Assembly (NCBI RefSeq): GCF_029210365.1
Contig: NZ_JARGES010000041.1
Location: 62,001 to 126,000, forward strand
DNA length: 64,000 nucleotides
Reading direction: 5' to 3'
From: Mesorhizobium sp. YIM 152430
Lineage (GTDB): Bacteria; Pseudomonadota; Alphaproteobacteria; Rhizobiales; Rhizobiaceae
Shown one piece after another: positions 36,725 to 46,037 of the stretch. The notes beneath the pieces are model-generated. The model was not told the origin of the DNA, did no database searches, and saw only the letters and a list, made by a program, of their open reading frames with translations. A program made the translations under genes and the position numbers. Position 1 is the first letter of the stretch. The number at the start of each line of letters is the position of its first letter.

Positions 36725-37198
36725 ATGGCACTTTACGAACACGTATTTCTTGCCCGCCAGGATCTCTCCGCGCAGCAGGTCGATGCCCTCGTCGAACAGT
36801 ACAAGGGTGTCATCGAAGCGCATGAAGGTTCGGTCGGCCGGATCGAGAACTGGGGACTCAAGTCCCTCACCTACCGCATCAACAAGAACCGCAAGGCGTA
36901 CTACACCCTGATGGACATCACCGCCCCGGCGGCCGCCATCCAGGAGATGGAACGCCAGATGGGCCTGTCGGAAGACGTCCTGCGCTTCATGACCATCAAG
37001 GTCGAGGCACATGAGGAAGGCCCGTCCGCGATGATGCAGAAGCGCGACGACCGTGGCGATCGCGGCGACCGCGGTCCGCGCGGCGACCGTTTCGGCGGCG
37101 ACCGCGACCGTGGCCCGCGCAGTGATCGTGGGGGCGACCGCGACGATCGCGGCCCGCGCCGTCCGCGCGAAAACCAGGCTGAAGGAGCTGGCGCATAA
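36725..37198 (+). CDS. rpsF: 30S ribosomal protein S6
   Basis: 157 residues. The first 104 residues are the normal S6 fold ([27 protein letters not shown]). Residues 105-157 are a low-complexity Arg/Asp/Gly tail (many RGDRG and DRG repeats), probably disordered and possibly RNA-binding; alphaproteobacterial S6 proteins often have such tails. The TAA stop overlaps the rpsR ATG (TAATG). Confidence 0.97.
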
Positions 37199-37446
37199 TG
37201 GTCGACATCAACCAGATCCCGACGCGCCGGCCGTTCCACCGCCGCCGCAAGACCTGTCCGTTCTCCGGCGCCAACGCGCCGAAGATCGACTACAAGGACG
37301 TCAAGCTCCTGCAACGCTACATTTCCGAGCGCGGCAAGATCGTTCCGTCCCGCATCACGGCCGTCAGCCAGAAGAAGCAGCGCGAACTCGCCAAGGCGAT
37401 CAAGCGCGCCCGCTTCCTGGGCCTCCTGCCCTACGTGGTGAAGTAA
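37198..37446 (+). CDS. rpsR: 30S ribosomal protein S18
   Basis: 82 residues. Basic; typical segments are [21 protein letters not shown] and [17 protein letters not shown] (quoted in parts), ending [12 protein letters not shown]. Binds with S6 to the platform of the 30S subunit. Translationally coupled to rpsF through a TAATG junction. Confidence 0.98.
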
Positions 37447-37454
37447 GCATCTTC

Positions 37455-37480
37455 GTCGGAGGCGGCCTGCCGCCTCCGAC
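37455..37480 (+). terminator. Strong hairpin between rpsR and rplI
   Basis: GTCGGAGGCGG (37455-37465) pairs with CCGCCTCCGAC (37470-37480) around CCTG: 11 unbroken pairs starting 9 bases after the rpsR stop. There is no T-run (ACACCCCTC follows), so it may be a partial terminator, processing site or 3' stabiliser that sets L9 below S6 and S18. Confidence 0.5.
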
Positions 37481-37643
37481 ACCCCTCCCGTCATGTTCGG
37501 CATGACGCGAGACGAGAATTTCCGAGTTGGAGCCAGCCGCTCCTAACTGCCAACCGGCAGGACAGCGCCCGAAGATGCCGCTCGCGGCTCTTCCTTCCTG
37601 TTCCTGCCCGCCGGACGACCGGCGCGAAGACAAGGACAGTGAC

Positions 37644-38252
37644 ATGGACGTCATCCTGCTTGAACGCATTTCCAAGCTCGGCCAGATGGGCGAGACCGTG
37701 AAGGTGAAGGCCGGGTTCGCCCGCAACTTCCTTCTGCCGCAGGGCAAGGCGCTGCGCGCCAACGAAGCCAACAAGAAGAAGTTCGAAGGCCAGCGCGCCC
37801 AGCTCGAAGCCCGCAACCTGGAGCGCAAGAACGAAGCCCAGAAGATCGCCGACCAGCTCGACGGCAAGACCTTCGTGGTCGTTCGTTCGGCTGGCGAAAC
37901 CGGCCAGCTCTACGGTTCGGTCTCGACGCGCGACATCTCGGAGATCGTGACCGCCGAGGGCTTCTCGGTGGGCCGCAACCAGGTCGAGTTGAACCAGCCG
38001 ATCAAGACCATCGGCCTGACCAACGTCGCCATCGCGCTCCACCCGGAAGTCGAAGTGACGATCACGCTCAACATCGCGCGTTCCGCCGATGAGGCCGAGC
38101 GTCAGGCCCGCGGCGAGACGCTCGATTCGGCCGAAGCCATCTATGGCGACGACATCAACGAGAACGCCCGCCCCGACGCCTTTTTCGATCCGGAAGCGGA
38201 TTACGAAGACGACGGCGAAGAAGCTGCCGGCAACGAGGGCGAGGAGCGCTAA
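37644..38252 (+). CDS. rplI: 50S ribosomal protein L9
   Basis: 202 residues, longer than E. coli L9 (149). Starts [17 protein letters not shown]; the N-terminal domain and connecting helix carry [23 protein letters not shown] (in parts), then the C-terminal domain. The last 40 residues or so are acidic ([12 protein letters not shown]), as in other rhizobial L9 proteins. ATG 37644 is set by the family start; upstream sequence in frame is Pro/Cys-rich and not L9-like. Confidence 0.97.
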   Translation: MDVILLERISKLGQMGETVKVKAGFARNFLLPQGKALRANEANKKKFEGQRAQLEARNLERKNEAQKIADQLDGKTFVVVRSAGETGQLYGSVSTRDISEIVTAEGFSVGRNQVELNQPIKTIGLTNVAIALHPEVEVTITLNIARSADEAERQARGETLDSAEAIYGDDINENARPDAFFDPEADYEDDGEEAAGNEGEER

Positions 38253-38279
38253 GCTCCCGCATTTCTCGCGGAATTCAGG

Positions 38280-38306
38280 AACGCCCGGACCCCTGGTTCG
38301 GGCGTT
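38280..38306 (+). terminator. Terminator after rplI
   Basis: AACGCCCG (38280-38287) pairs with CGGGCGTT (38299-38306), extended by two weaker pairs, 28 bases after the rplI stop and followed by TCGCGTTTCT. It ends the S6-S18-L9 transcript before the methyltransferase gene. Confidence 0.7.
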
Positions 38307-38393
38307 TCGCGTTTCTGGACCGATTCGCGGACTTCAAATTCGACCATTCTTCCCTTACGGTAGAAAAATCGTGTCGAACCTCTTGGTCCTGCG

Positions 38394-39650
38394 ATGTTCT
38401 GGTTGCTGAAACGTCTCGGGCGCCGGCTCGTCAGAACCGGAAACCTGCTCGTAACGGATGCGCGTGGCGAGCAACACCGGTTCGGTGACGGCTCGGGAAC
38501 GCCGATCCAGATCGCGATCCGCACGCGTCTTGCGGAACGCGCCATCTCCCTCAACCCGTCGCTTGCCGTGCCCGAAGCCTACATGGCCGGCGACCTCGAT
38601 TTCGTCGAAGGCGACCTTCTAGACTTCGTGCGGCTTTCCTACGCCAATCTCGACGTCGCCTATACCAAGCTCGCGACGCTGAAGGCGGCAGGGACGGGGC
38701 GGCGACTGGCCAAGCGCCTCCACCAGTGGAACCCGGCCCCGCGCTCACGGGCCAATGTCAGGCATCACTACGATCTGTCGGGCGAGCTCTACCGGCTCTT
38801 CCTCGACGCGGACATGCAGTATTCCTGCGCCTATTTCGAGCGGCCGGACATGACGCTCGACGAGGCGCAGCTTGCCAAGAAGCGGCATCTGGCGGCCAAG
38901 CTCGCCATGCGGCCGGGCCTGAGCGTGCTCGACATCGGTTCGGGCTGGGGCGGGCTCGGCATCTATCTGGCACAGGAATTCGAGGCGAACGTCCTCGGCG
39001 TCACGCTGTCGGACGAGCAGCACAAGGTAGCGACCGATCGCGCGCACCGGCTCGGGCTCGACCGTCACGTCCATTTCGAAATCCGCGACTATCGCAGCCT
39101 TCAGGAGAGGTTTGACCGGATCGTCTCCGTCGGCATGTTCGAACATGTCGGCGTCAATCATTACCGCGCGTTCTTTGACACCTGCGCAAAGCTCTTGAAA
39201 CCCGACGGCGTGATGGTGCTGCACGCGATCGGCCGGTCCGGCCCGCCGGCAGCAACGGCACCCTTCATCCGCAAACACATCTTTCCCGGCGGCTATATCC
39301 CGGCACTATCTGAGGTTCTGCCCTCGATCGAGCGCTCGGGGCTGATGGTGACGGACGTCGAAATCCTGCGGCTCCATTATGCCGAGACCATCCGGCACTG
39401 GCGGGAGCGGTTCGCCGCCAACAGGGAGCGCGCCAAGGCGCTCTATGACGAGCGCTTCTGCCGGATGTGGGAATTCTACCTTGCCGCGTCCGAGGGTGCG
39501 TTCCGTTGGCAGGATCTGATGGTATTCCAGATCCAGCTCGCCAGGCGCAACGACACGCTGCCGCTGACCCGCGATTATATGGTCGAGGTCGAGCGCTTGC
39601 TGGCGCACGAACCCACCCGCCCGAAGCAGCGCCGACGCCGGAAAGCCTGA
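38394..39650 (+). CDS. Cyclopropane-fatty-acyl-phospholipid synthase family methyltransferase
   Basis: 418 residues, SAM-dependent. The N-terminal lipid-binding-type domain (about 1-110, with EAYMAGDLDF) precedes the Rossmann methyltransferase domain containing VLDIGSGWGGLG (about 179-190). RHHYDLSGELYRLFLD and MQYSCAYF are Cfa family motifs. It probably modifies unsaturated acyl chains of membrane lipids; Cfa proper and related lipid methyltransferases cannot be separated by eye. Monocistronic: terminator upstream, about 190 bases before dnaB. Confidence 0.9.
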   Translation: MFWLLKRLGRRLVRTGNLLVTDARGEQHRFGDGSGTPIQIAIRTRLAERAISLNPSLAVPEAYMAGDLDFVEGDLLDFVRLSYANLDVAYTKLATLKAAGTGRRLAKRLHQWNPAPRSRANVRHHYDLSGELYRLFLDADMQYSCAYFERPDMTLDEAQLAKKRHLAAKLAMRPGLSVLDIGSGWGGLGIYLAQEFEANVLGVTLSDEQHKVATDRAHRLGLDRHVHFEIRDYRSLQERFDRIVSVGMFEHVGVNHYRAFFDTCAKLLKPDGVMVLHAIGRSGPPAATAPFIRKHIFPGGYIPALSEVLPSIERSGLMVTDVEILRLHYAETIRHWRERFAANRERAKALYDERFCRMWEFYLAASEGAFRWQDLMVFQIQLARRNDTLPLTRDYMVEVERLLAHEPTRPKQRRRRKA

Positions 39651-39839
39651 GACTTTGGTTGCGTGTTGCAGGCTTGCACGAGTCAATCACCGATCATGTT
39701 TTGCCGCATCATGGCTGTGAAGTAATGTTGATCTTGCGATTCGCCGTTGGTCCGCTCGGGCAGTCGCGCTAGACACTCTTCACCCAGCCGCGATTCACGT
39801 TTCTCGTCCCGTCCGGCGCATCCGACAGATGGACATGGA

Positions 39840-41330
39840 ATGGCCGAAGCCGCCCGTAAACTCGCAGCCGTCGAGACCCCGCTCTATCGCGAAGCCCCGA
39901 ACAATATCGAGGCGGAACAGGCGCTGCTCGGCGCGATCCTCGTCAACAACGATGCCTTTTACCGGGTCTCGGACTTCCTGAAGGCGCAGCATTTCCACGA
40001 GCCGCTGCACCGCAAGATCTTCGAGGTCGCGGGTGAACTGATCCGAATGGGCAAGATGGCCAATCCGGTGACGTTGAAGACTTTCCTGCCGGCCGAGGAG
40101 AAGGTCGGCGAGATGACCGTCTCGCACTATCTGGCGCGGCTGGCCGCCGAAGCCGTCAACGTCATCAACGCCGCAGACTACGGCCGCGCGATCTACGACC
40201 TTGCCACGCGCCGCGCGCTGATCACGGTCGGCGAGGACATGGTCAACATCGCCTATGACGCGCCGGTCGACATGTCGCCGGCCGCGCAGATCGAGGATGC
40301 AGAGCGGCGCCTGTTCGAACTGGCGGAAACCGGACGCTACGATGGCGGCTTTGAAAGCTTTTCCGATGCGGTCAAGACCGCGATCGACATGGCCGCCGCC
40401 GCCTACCAGCGCGACGGACATCTGTCGGGCGTCTCGACCGGACTGCGCGACCTGGATTCGAAGATGGGCGGGCTTCAACCGTCGGACCTGATCATCCTCG
40501 CCGGTCGTCCCGGTATGGGCAAGACGTCGCTCGCCACCAACATCGCCTTCAACATCGCCCATGCCTATGAGCCTGAGCCGCAGGCGGACGGTTCGTTCAA
40601 GGCGAAGAATGGTGGCGTGATCGGCTTCTTCTCGCTCGAAATGTCGGCCGAGCAGCTTGCGACGCGTATCATTTCCGAGCAGGCCGAGGTGCCCTCTTCC
40701 AAAATCCGGCGCGGCGACCTGACCGAAGCGGATTTCGAGAAGCTCGTCGGCTGCACGCAGACGCTCCAAAAAATCCCTCTCTTCATCGACGCGACCGGCG
40801 GCATCTCGATCGCCCAGCTTTCCGCACGCGCCCGGCGACTGAAGCGCCAGCGCGGGCTCGACGTGCTCGTCATCGACTATGTCCAACTCATGCAGGGCTC
40901 GTCGAAGGCGTCGGCGCAGAACCGCGTGCAGGAAATCACCGAGATCACGACCGGGCTGAAGTCTCTGGCCAAGGAACTCAACGTCCCGATCATCGCGCTT
41001 TCCCAGCTCTCGCGTCAGGTCGAAAGCCGCGACGACAAGCGGCCCCAGCTTTCCGACCTTCGCGAATCGGGCTCGATCGAGCAGGATGCGGACGTGGTGC
41101 TGTTCGTCTATCGCGACGAATATTACCTCAAGAACAAGGAGCCCGAGCGCAACACGCTCGAGCATCAGGAATGGGAGACGAAGCTGAACGAGGTTCGCGG
41201 CAAGGCCGAAGTGATCATCGCCAAGCAGCGTCACGGCCCGACAGGCACCGTCTCGCTCTCCTTCGTCGGCGAATTCACCCGCTTTGCCGACCTCGCCGAG
41301 GAGCATCACCTGCCCGAGCGGTTCGAATAG
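39840..41330 (+). CDS. dnaB: Replicative DNA helicase
   Basis: 496 residues. N-terminal helical domain (about 20-125: NNIEAEQALLGAIL), linker, then the RecA-like C-terminal motor with Walker A GRPGMGKTS, Walker B VLVIDYVQLM, and SQLSRQVESRDDKRPQLSDLRESG (given in parts). ATG 39840 gives the usual start. First gene of a dense run with alr, radA, cvpA and purF. Confidence 0.96.
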   Translation: MAEAARKLAAVETPLYREAPNNIEAEQALLGAILVNNDAFYRVSDFLKAQHFHEPLHRKIFEVAGELIRMGKMANPVTLKTFLPAEEKVGEMTVSHYLARLAAEAVNVINAADYGRAIYDLATRRALITVGEDMVNIAYDAPVDMSPAAQIEDAERRLFELAETGRYDGGFESFSDAVKTAIDMAAAAYQRDGHLSGVSTGLRDLDSKMGGLQPSDLIILAGRPGMGKTSLATNIAFNIAHAYEPEPQADGSFKAKNGGVIGFFSLEMSAEQLATRIISEQAEVPSSKIRRGDLTEADFEKLVGCTQTLQKIPLFIDATGGISIAQLSARARRLKRQRGLDVLVIDYVQLMQGSSKASAQNRVQEITEITTGLKSLAKELNVPIIALSQLSRQVESRDDKRPQLSDLRESGSIEQDADVVLFVYRDEYYLKNKEPERNTLEHQEWETKLNEVRGKAEVIIAKQRHGPTGTVSLSFVGEFTRFADLAEEHHLPERFE

Positions 41331-42512
41331 TTGGCGTTCTTCGCAGCGAACCCGTCCGAGATCGATCCGCGCATCTGCGGCGGCCGGCTATCGATCGACG
41401 TCGAGGCTCTGGCGGCGAACTACCGCCTTCTCGCAGCGAAGGCACGGCCTGCGCGTGTTGCCGGAATCGTCAAGGCTAACGCCTATGGGCTCGGCATCGA
41501 CGTGGTCGCGCCGGTGCTCTGGGCCGAGGGTTGCCGCGTCTTTTTCGTTGCGCTGCCACAGGAAGGGATGGCGCTGCGCAAGCTCCTGCCGGAGGCCGAC
41601 ATCTACGTCCTCGCCGGCCTGTTCGAGCCGCACGCGGCGCAAGCCTATCGCGAGGCGCGGCTGATCCCGGTCCTCAACGACGAGGCGGATGTTTCACTTT
41701 GGGAAGCCTATGGCTGGGACGCGCCGGCCGAGCCGCGCCCTTGCGCGCTGCATGTCGACACCGGCATGAACCGGCTTGGCCTGACCGGCCACCAGGTCAC
41801 CCGGTTTTTCCACGAGAACAAGCTGACGCGGGCGCTGACTCCCCGTCTGGTGATGAGCCATCTGTCATCGGCCGACGATCCCGCATCACCGGCCAACGCG
41901 CAACAGCTTGAGTCATTCCAGTCGGTTGAGCGACTTTTCAAAGGTGTTGCATCAAGCCTTGCCAATTCCGCCGGCACGTTTCTTTCGCGCGATTACGCCT
42001 TCGATATCGTGCGGCCCGGCATCGCGCTTTATGGCGGCGCACCGCAGGCAGGACTCGCGAACCCGATGCAGCCTGTCGCCAGCGTCGAGGCGCGGATCGT
42101 GCAGGTGCGCGAGGCGAAAGCCGGCGAGACGGTCAGCTATGGCGGTGCGGTGACGCTGACGCGCGATACGATCATTGCGGTTGCAGCGGTCGGTTATGCG
42201 GACGGGCTGCATCGCGCGCTGTCCGGTTCGGGGGTGCCACTGCGCGATGCGCGGCCATCCGGCGGTCAGGGCTTCATCGCCGGGCGGCGCGTGCCGATCC
42301 TGGGGCGGGTGACGATGGATTTGACCCTGTTCGACGTGACAGATCTCGGCCCCGGCGCAGTCGGGCATGGCGACTGGATCGAGCTTTTCGGGCCGAATGT
42401 TTCGATCGACTATGCGGCAAGTGCGGCCGGGACGATTGCATATGAATTGCTGACGTCGCTTGGAGGGCGGTATTTGCGGCGGGTGGTGCATGGAGCCCGT
42501 ACGCATGGCTAA
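41331..42512 (+). CDS. alr: Alanine racemase
   Basis: 393 residues, PLP-dependent; makes D-alanine for peptidoglycan. PLP lysine Lys48 in IVKANAYGLG; the second catalytic base Tyr is in VSYGGAVTLTRDT; MVTMDLTLFD-type metal/substrate segment near 325 (here RVTMDLTLFD). The start is TTG at 41331, directly after the dnaB stop with no gap, so coupling is likely. The last 8 bases overlap radA. Confidence 0.94.
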   Translation: MAFFAANPSEIDPRICGGRLSIDVEALAANYRLLAAKARPARVAGIVKANAYGLGIDVVAPVLWAEGCRVFFVALPQEGMALRKLLPEADIYVLAGLFEPHAAQAYREARLIPVLNDEADVSLWEAYGWDAPAEPRPCALHVDTGMNRLGLTGHQVTRFFHENKLTRALTPRLVMSHLSSADDPASPANAQQLESFQSVERLFKGVASSLANSAGTFLSRDYAFDIVRPGIALYGGAPQAGLANPMQPVASVEARIVQVREAKAGETVSYGGAVTLTRDTIIAVAAVGYADGLHRALSGSGVPLRDARPSGGQGFIAGRRVPILGRVTMDLTLFDVTDLGPGAVGHGDWIELFGPNVSIDYAASAAGTIAYELLTSLGGRYLRRVVHGARTHG

Positions 42513-43908
42513 ATCCCGCACCCAGTTCATCTGCCAGAATTGCGGCACCGTCCATACGCGCTGGGCAGGCAAGTGCGATGCGTGCGGCGAGTGGAACACA
42601 CTCGTCGAGGAAGGTTCCAATTCAGGCATCGGCGCGGGACCGGGCTCGCTGCGCTCCTCGCGCAAGGGCCGGATCGTCGCGCTGACGACGCTTTCGGGCG
42701 AGATCGAGGAAGCGCCGCGCATTTCGACCGGCATCGACGAACTCGACCGGGCGACGGGTGGCGGGTTCGTGCGTGGGTCGGCGCTGCTCGTCGGTGGCGA
42801 TCCGGGCATCGGCAAGTCGACGCTTCTGACGCAGGCCGCGGCTGCGCTCGCGCGTCGGGGCCATCGCATCGTCTATGTCTCGGGCGAAGAGGCGGTGGCG
42901 CAGATCCGGCTGCGCGCGCAACGGCTTCACGCGGCCGACACCAGCGTCGAACTTGCCGCCGAAACCAATGTCGAGGACATTCTCGCGACGATCTCCGAAG
43001 GCAAACGGCCCGACCTCGTCATTCTCGATTCGATCCAGACATTGTGGACCGACCTTGCCGATTCGGCGCCCGGCACGGTGACGCAGGTGCGCGCAGCGGC
43101 ACAGGCGATGATCCGCTACGCCAAGTCGACAGGTTGCGCGATCGTGCTGGTCGGTCACGTCACCAAGGATGGCCAGATCGCTGGGCCGCGCGTCGTCGAG
43201 CACATGGTCGACGGCGTCCTCTATTTCGAAGGCGAAGGCGGACACCACTACCGCATCCTGCGCACCGTGAAGAACCGTTTCGGTCCGACCGACGAGATCG
43301 GCGTCTTCGAGATGTCCGACAAGGGACTGCGCGAGGTTTCCAACCCGTCCGAATTGTTTCTCGGCGAGCGCTCGACCAAGGCGCCGGGCGCCGCCGTCTT
43401 TGCCGGCATCGAGGGAACGCGGCCGGTTCTGGTGGAAATCCAGGCGCTCGTCGCCCCCTCGCCGCTCGGCACGCCGCGCCGGGCCGTGGTAGGGTGGGAC
43501 AATTCGCGCCTGTCGATGATCCTCGCGGTGCTGGAAGCGCATTGCGGCGTCAGGTTTGCCCAGCATGACGTCTATCTCAACGTCGCGGGCGGCTATCGCA
43601 TTACGGAGCCGGCGGCCGACCTCGCGGTTGCCGCCGCGCTCGTTTCATCGCTCACCGGACTTGCCCTGCCTGCCGATTGCGTCTATTTCGGCGAAATCAG
43701 CCTTTCGGGGGCGATCCGGCCTGTCGCGCACGCGCAGCAGCGCCTCAAGGAAGCCGAAAAGCTGGGCTTTGCTCAGGCAGTCATGCCGCAGACGAGCGAA
43801 GAGGCGAGCAAGGGAGCGGACGGGCGTTTCACGCAACTTTCGCAGCTCGCCGATCTCGTCGTGCGCATCGCCGGCAGGCGCAAGCCGCAGGACGACGGCC
43901 AGGATTAG
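42505..43908 (+). CDS. radA: DNA repair protein RadA
   Basis: 467 residues. RadA (Sms) is a RecA-like helicase that promotes branch migration. N-terminal zinc finger CQNCGTVHTRWAGKCDACG (Cys4), RecA core with Walker A GGDPGIGKST, the KNRFG motif (VKNRFGPTDEIG), and a C-terminal Lon-protease-like domain (about 300-460). ATG 42505 overlaps the end of alr; ATG 42490 would add five residues. Confidence 0.96.
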   Translation: MAKSRTQFICQNCGTVHTRWAGKCDACGEWNTLVEEGSNSGIGAGPGSLRSSRKGRIVALTTLSGEIEEAPRISTGIDELDRATGGGFVRGSALLVGGDPGIGKSTLLTQAAAALARRGHRIVYVSGEEAVAQIRLRAQRLHAADTSVELAAETNVEDILATISEGKRPDLVILDSIQTLWTDLADSAPGTVTQVRAAAQAMIRYAKSTGCAIVLVGHVTKDGQIAGPRVVEHMVDGVLYFEGEGGHHYRILRTVKNRFGPTDEIGVFEMSDKGLREVSNPSELFLGERSTKAPGAAVFAGIEGTRPVLVEIQALVAPSPLGTPRRAVVGWDNSRLSMILAVLEAHCGVRFAQHDVYLNVAGGYRITEPAADLAVAAALVSSLTGLALPADCVYFGEISLSGAIRPVAHAQQRLKEAEKLGFAQAVMPQTSEEASKGADGRFTQLSQLADLVVRIAGRRKPQDDGQD

Positions 43909-43953
43909 GAACGAGCCGGCAGGCAGAGCCGCCGGAAGGTGAACGGAGCTTCA

Positions 43954-44496
43954 ATGCCGATTACGCTGCTGGACGGAATTCTCGTCGGCTTCACCCTCGT
44001 TTCGGCGATGCTCGCCATGGTCCGCGGCTTCTCGCGCGAAGTGCTGTCAATCGCGTCCTGGGTGGCGGCTGCGGCGGCGGCATTCTACTTCCATCCGATC
44101 CTGGTGCCCTATGTCGCGCCCTATATCGACAATGCGCAGCTCGCGCTGTTCGCCGCAGCGGCCATCGTCTTTTTCATCGCGCTGATCATCGTCACCGTGA
44201 TCACGATGAAGGTGGCGGATTTCATCATCGACAGCCGCGTCGGCGCGCTCGACCGCACGCTCGGCTTCGTCTATGGCGCGGCGCGTGGTATTCTCGTCGT
44301 CGCCGTCGCTTTCCTGTTCTTCTCGTGGCTCGTTGGCTCCAACCAGCCGGGCTGGGTCGCCGAGGCCAAGTCGCGGCCGCTGCTCGAAGGCATCGGCACC
44401 TGGCTCGAGGGCGTGTTGCCGGACGATCCCGAAAATTCGCTGATCGACCGGCTCGGCTCGAGCGACGACGAGGCTCCGCCGCCGGCCGGCAACTAG
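43954..44496 (+). CDS. cvpA: CvpA family membrane protein
   Basis: 180 residues with four hydrophobic segments: LLDGILVGFTLVSAMLAMVRG, then around 25-45, 58-80 and 95-125, and an acidic C-terminal tail. CvpA proteins sit next to purF in many bacteria, as here, and affect colicin V export, envelope stress and biofilm formation by an unknown route. ATG 43954 has a GGAG site; GTG 43939 is an alternative. Confidence 0.93.
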   Translation: MPITLLDGILVGFTLVSAMLAMVRGFSREVLSIASWVAAAAAAFYFHPILVPYVAPYIDNAQLALFAAAAIVFFIALIIVTVITMKVADFIIDSRVGALDRTLGFVYGAARGILVVAVAFLFFSWLVGSNQPGWVAEAKSRPLLEGIGTWLEGVLPDDPENSLIDRLGSSDDEAPPPAGN

Positions 44497-44552
44497 ATGA
44501 TCGCGCGGCGCCTTTTGGCGCCGCTTCCCTTCGTTCTGAAAGGCGAGACGCC

Positions 44553-46025
44553 ATGGCAGACGCAGACGATACCCCGTTCTCCTCCGGGGGCGACGACCGC
44601 TTTCACGACGAATGCGGCGTCTTCGGCATTTTCGGCCGTCAGGACGCGTCGGCCATCGTGACGCTCGGTCTGCACGCGCTCCAGCATCGCGGGCAGGAAG
44701 CCGCGGGCATCGTCTCCTATGACGGCTCGCAGTTCCATGTCGAACGCCATATCGGGCTGATCGGCGACACCTTCACCAAGCAGTCGGTGATCGACCGCCT
44801 GCAAGGCTCGCGCGCCATCGGCCATACGCGCTATGCGACGACCGGCGGCTCGGGCCTGCGCAACGTGCAGCCCTTCTTCGCCGAACTCGCCGATGGCGGG
44901 CTTGCCGTCGCGCATAATGGCAACATCACCAATGCGATGACCGTGCAGCGCCGGCTACAAAAGGAAGGCTCGATCTTCTCGTCGACCTCCGACACCGAAA
45001 CCATCCTGCACCTGATCGCGACCTCGAAGGAACGCGATACCAATGCGCGCTTCATCGAAGCGGCGCGCCAGCTCGAAGGCGCCTTCTCGCTGGTCGCGCT
45101 GACCTCGAAGAAGATGATCGGTTGCCGCGACCCGCTCGGCATCCGCCCTCTCGTGCTCGGGGACCTCGACGGCGCCTATATCTTCGCGTCGGAGACCTGC
45201 GCGCTCGACATCATGGGAGCGCGTTTCGTCCGCGACCTCAAGCCCGGCGAGATGGTCGTCGTGACGACCAAGGGGCTCGAAAGTTTCTTCCCGTTCGAAC
45301 AGGTAAAGCCGCGCTTCTGCGTCTTCGAATATGTCTATTTCGCCCGGCCGGATTCCTCGGTCGAGGGGCGCAACGTCTATGACGTGCGCAAGCAGATCGG
45401 CGCGGAACTGGCGCGCGAAAGCCCGGTCGAGGCCGATATCGTCGTGCCTGTGCCCGATTCGGGTACGCCGGCCGCCATCGGCTTCGCGCAGGAGGCCAAG
45501 CTTCCCTTCGAGCTCGGCATCATCCGCAACCACTATGTCGGCCGCACCTTCATCCAGCCATCCGACTCGATCCGCCACATGGGCGTCAAGCTGAAGCACA
45601 ATGCCAACCGGCGCATGATCGAGGGCAAGCGCGTCGTGCTGGTCGACGATTCCATCGTGCGCGGGACGACCAGCCAGAAAATCGTGCAGATGGTGCGCGA
45701 TGCGGGCGCGCGCGAGGTCCACATGCGCATCGCCTCGCCACCGACGCGCGCCTCCTGCTTCTACGGCGTCGACACGCCGGAAACGGCCAAGCTCCTCGCC
45801 AGCCGCATGTCGGTGGAGGAAATGGCTGAGTTCATCCGGGTCGATTCGCTCGGCTTCCTGTCGATCGACGGGCTTTACCGCGCGGTGGGCGAGCCTGCCC
45901 GCGACAACGAGCAGCCGCAATTCTGCGACGCCTGCTTTACCACGCAATACCCGACGCGCCTGACCGATCTCGACGGCGTCGACAATGTTCGCACGCTCTC
46001 GCTGCTTGCGAACAACGGGCAATAA
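44553..46025 (+). CDS. purF: Amidophosphoribosyltransferase
   Basis: 490 residues. First committed step of purine synthesis: PRPP plus glutamine to phosphoribosylamine. Short propeptide of about 20 residues, cut before the N-terminal nucleophile Cys21 (DECGVFGIFG). Glutaminase domain to about 240, phosphoribosyltransferase domain after it with the PRPP loop VVLVDDSIVRGTTS. Third purine gene in the window; linked to cvpA. Confidence 0.97.
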   Translation: MADADDTPFSSGGDDRFHDECGVFGIFGRQDASAIVTLGLHALQHRGQEAAGIVSYDGSQFHVERHIGLIGDTFTKQSVIDRLQGSRAIGHTRYATTGGSGLRNVQPFFAELADGGLAVAHNGNITNAMTVQRRLQKEGSIFSSTSDTETILHLIATSKERDTNARFIEAARQLEGAFSLVALTSKKMIGCRDPLGIRPLVLGDLDGAYIFASETCALDIMGARFVRDLKPGEMVVVTTKGLESFFPFEQVKPRFCVFEYVYFARPDSSVEGRNVYDVRKQIGAELARESPVEADIVVPVPDSGTPAAIGFAQEAKLPFELGIIRNHYVGRTFIQPSDSIRHMGVKLKHNANRRMIEGKRVVLVDDSIVRGTTSQKIVQMVRDAGAREVHMRIASPPTRASCFYGVDTPETAKLLASRMSVEEMAEFIRVDSLGFLSIDGLYRAVGEPARDNEQPQFCDACFTTQYPTRLTDLDGVDNVRTLSLLANNGQ

Positions 46026-46037
46026 CAGACGGACAAA

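Noticed and set aside
39651-39839. tRNA or small RNA before dnaB
   Set aside because: No cloverleaf or strong terminator-ended hairpin; likely the dnaB promoter region.
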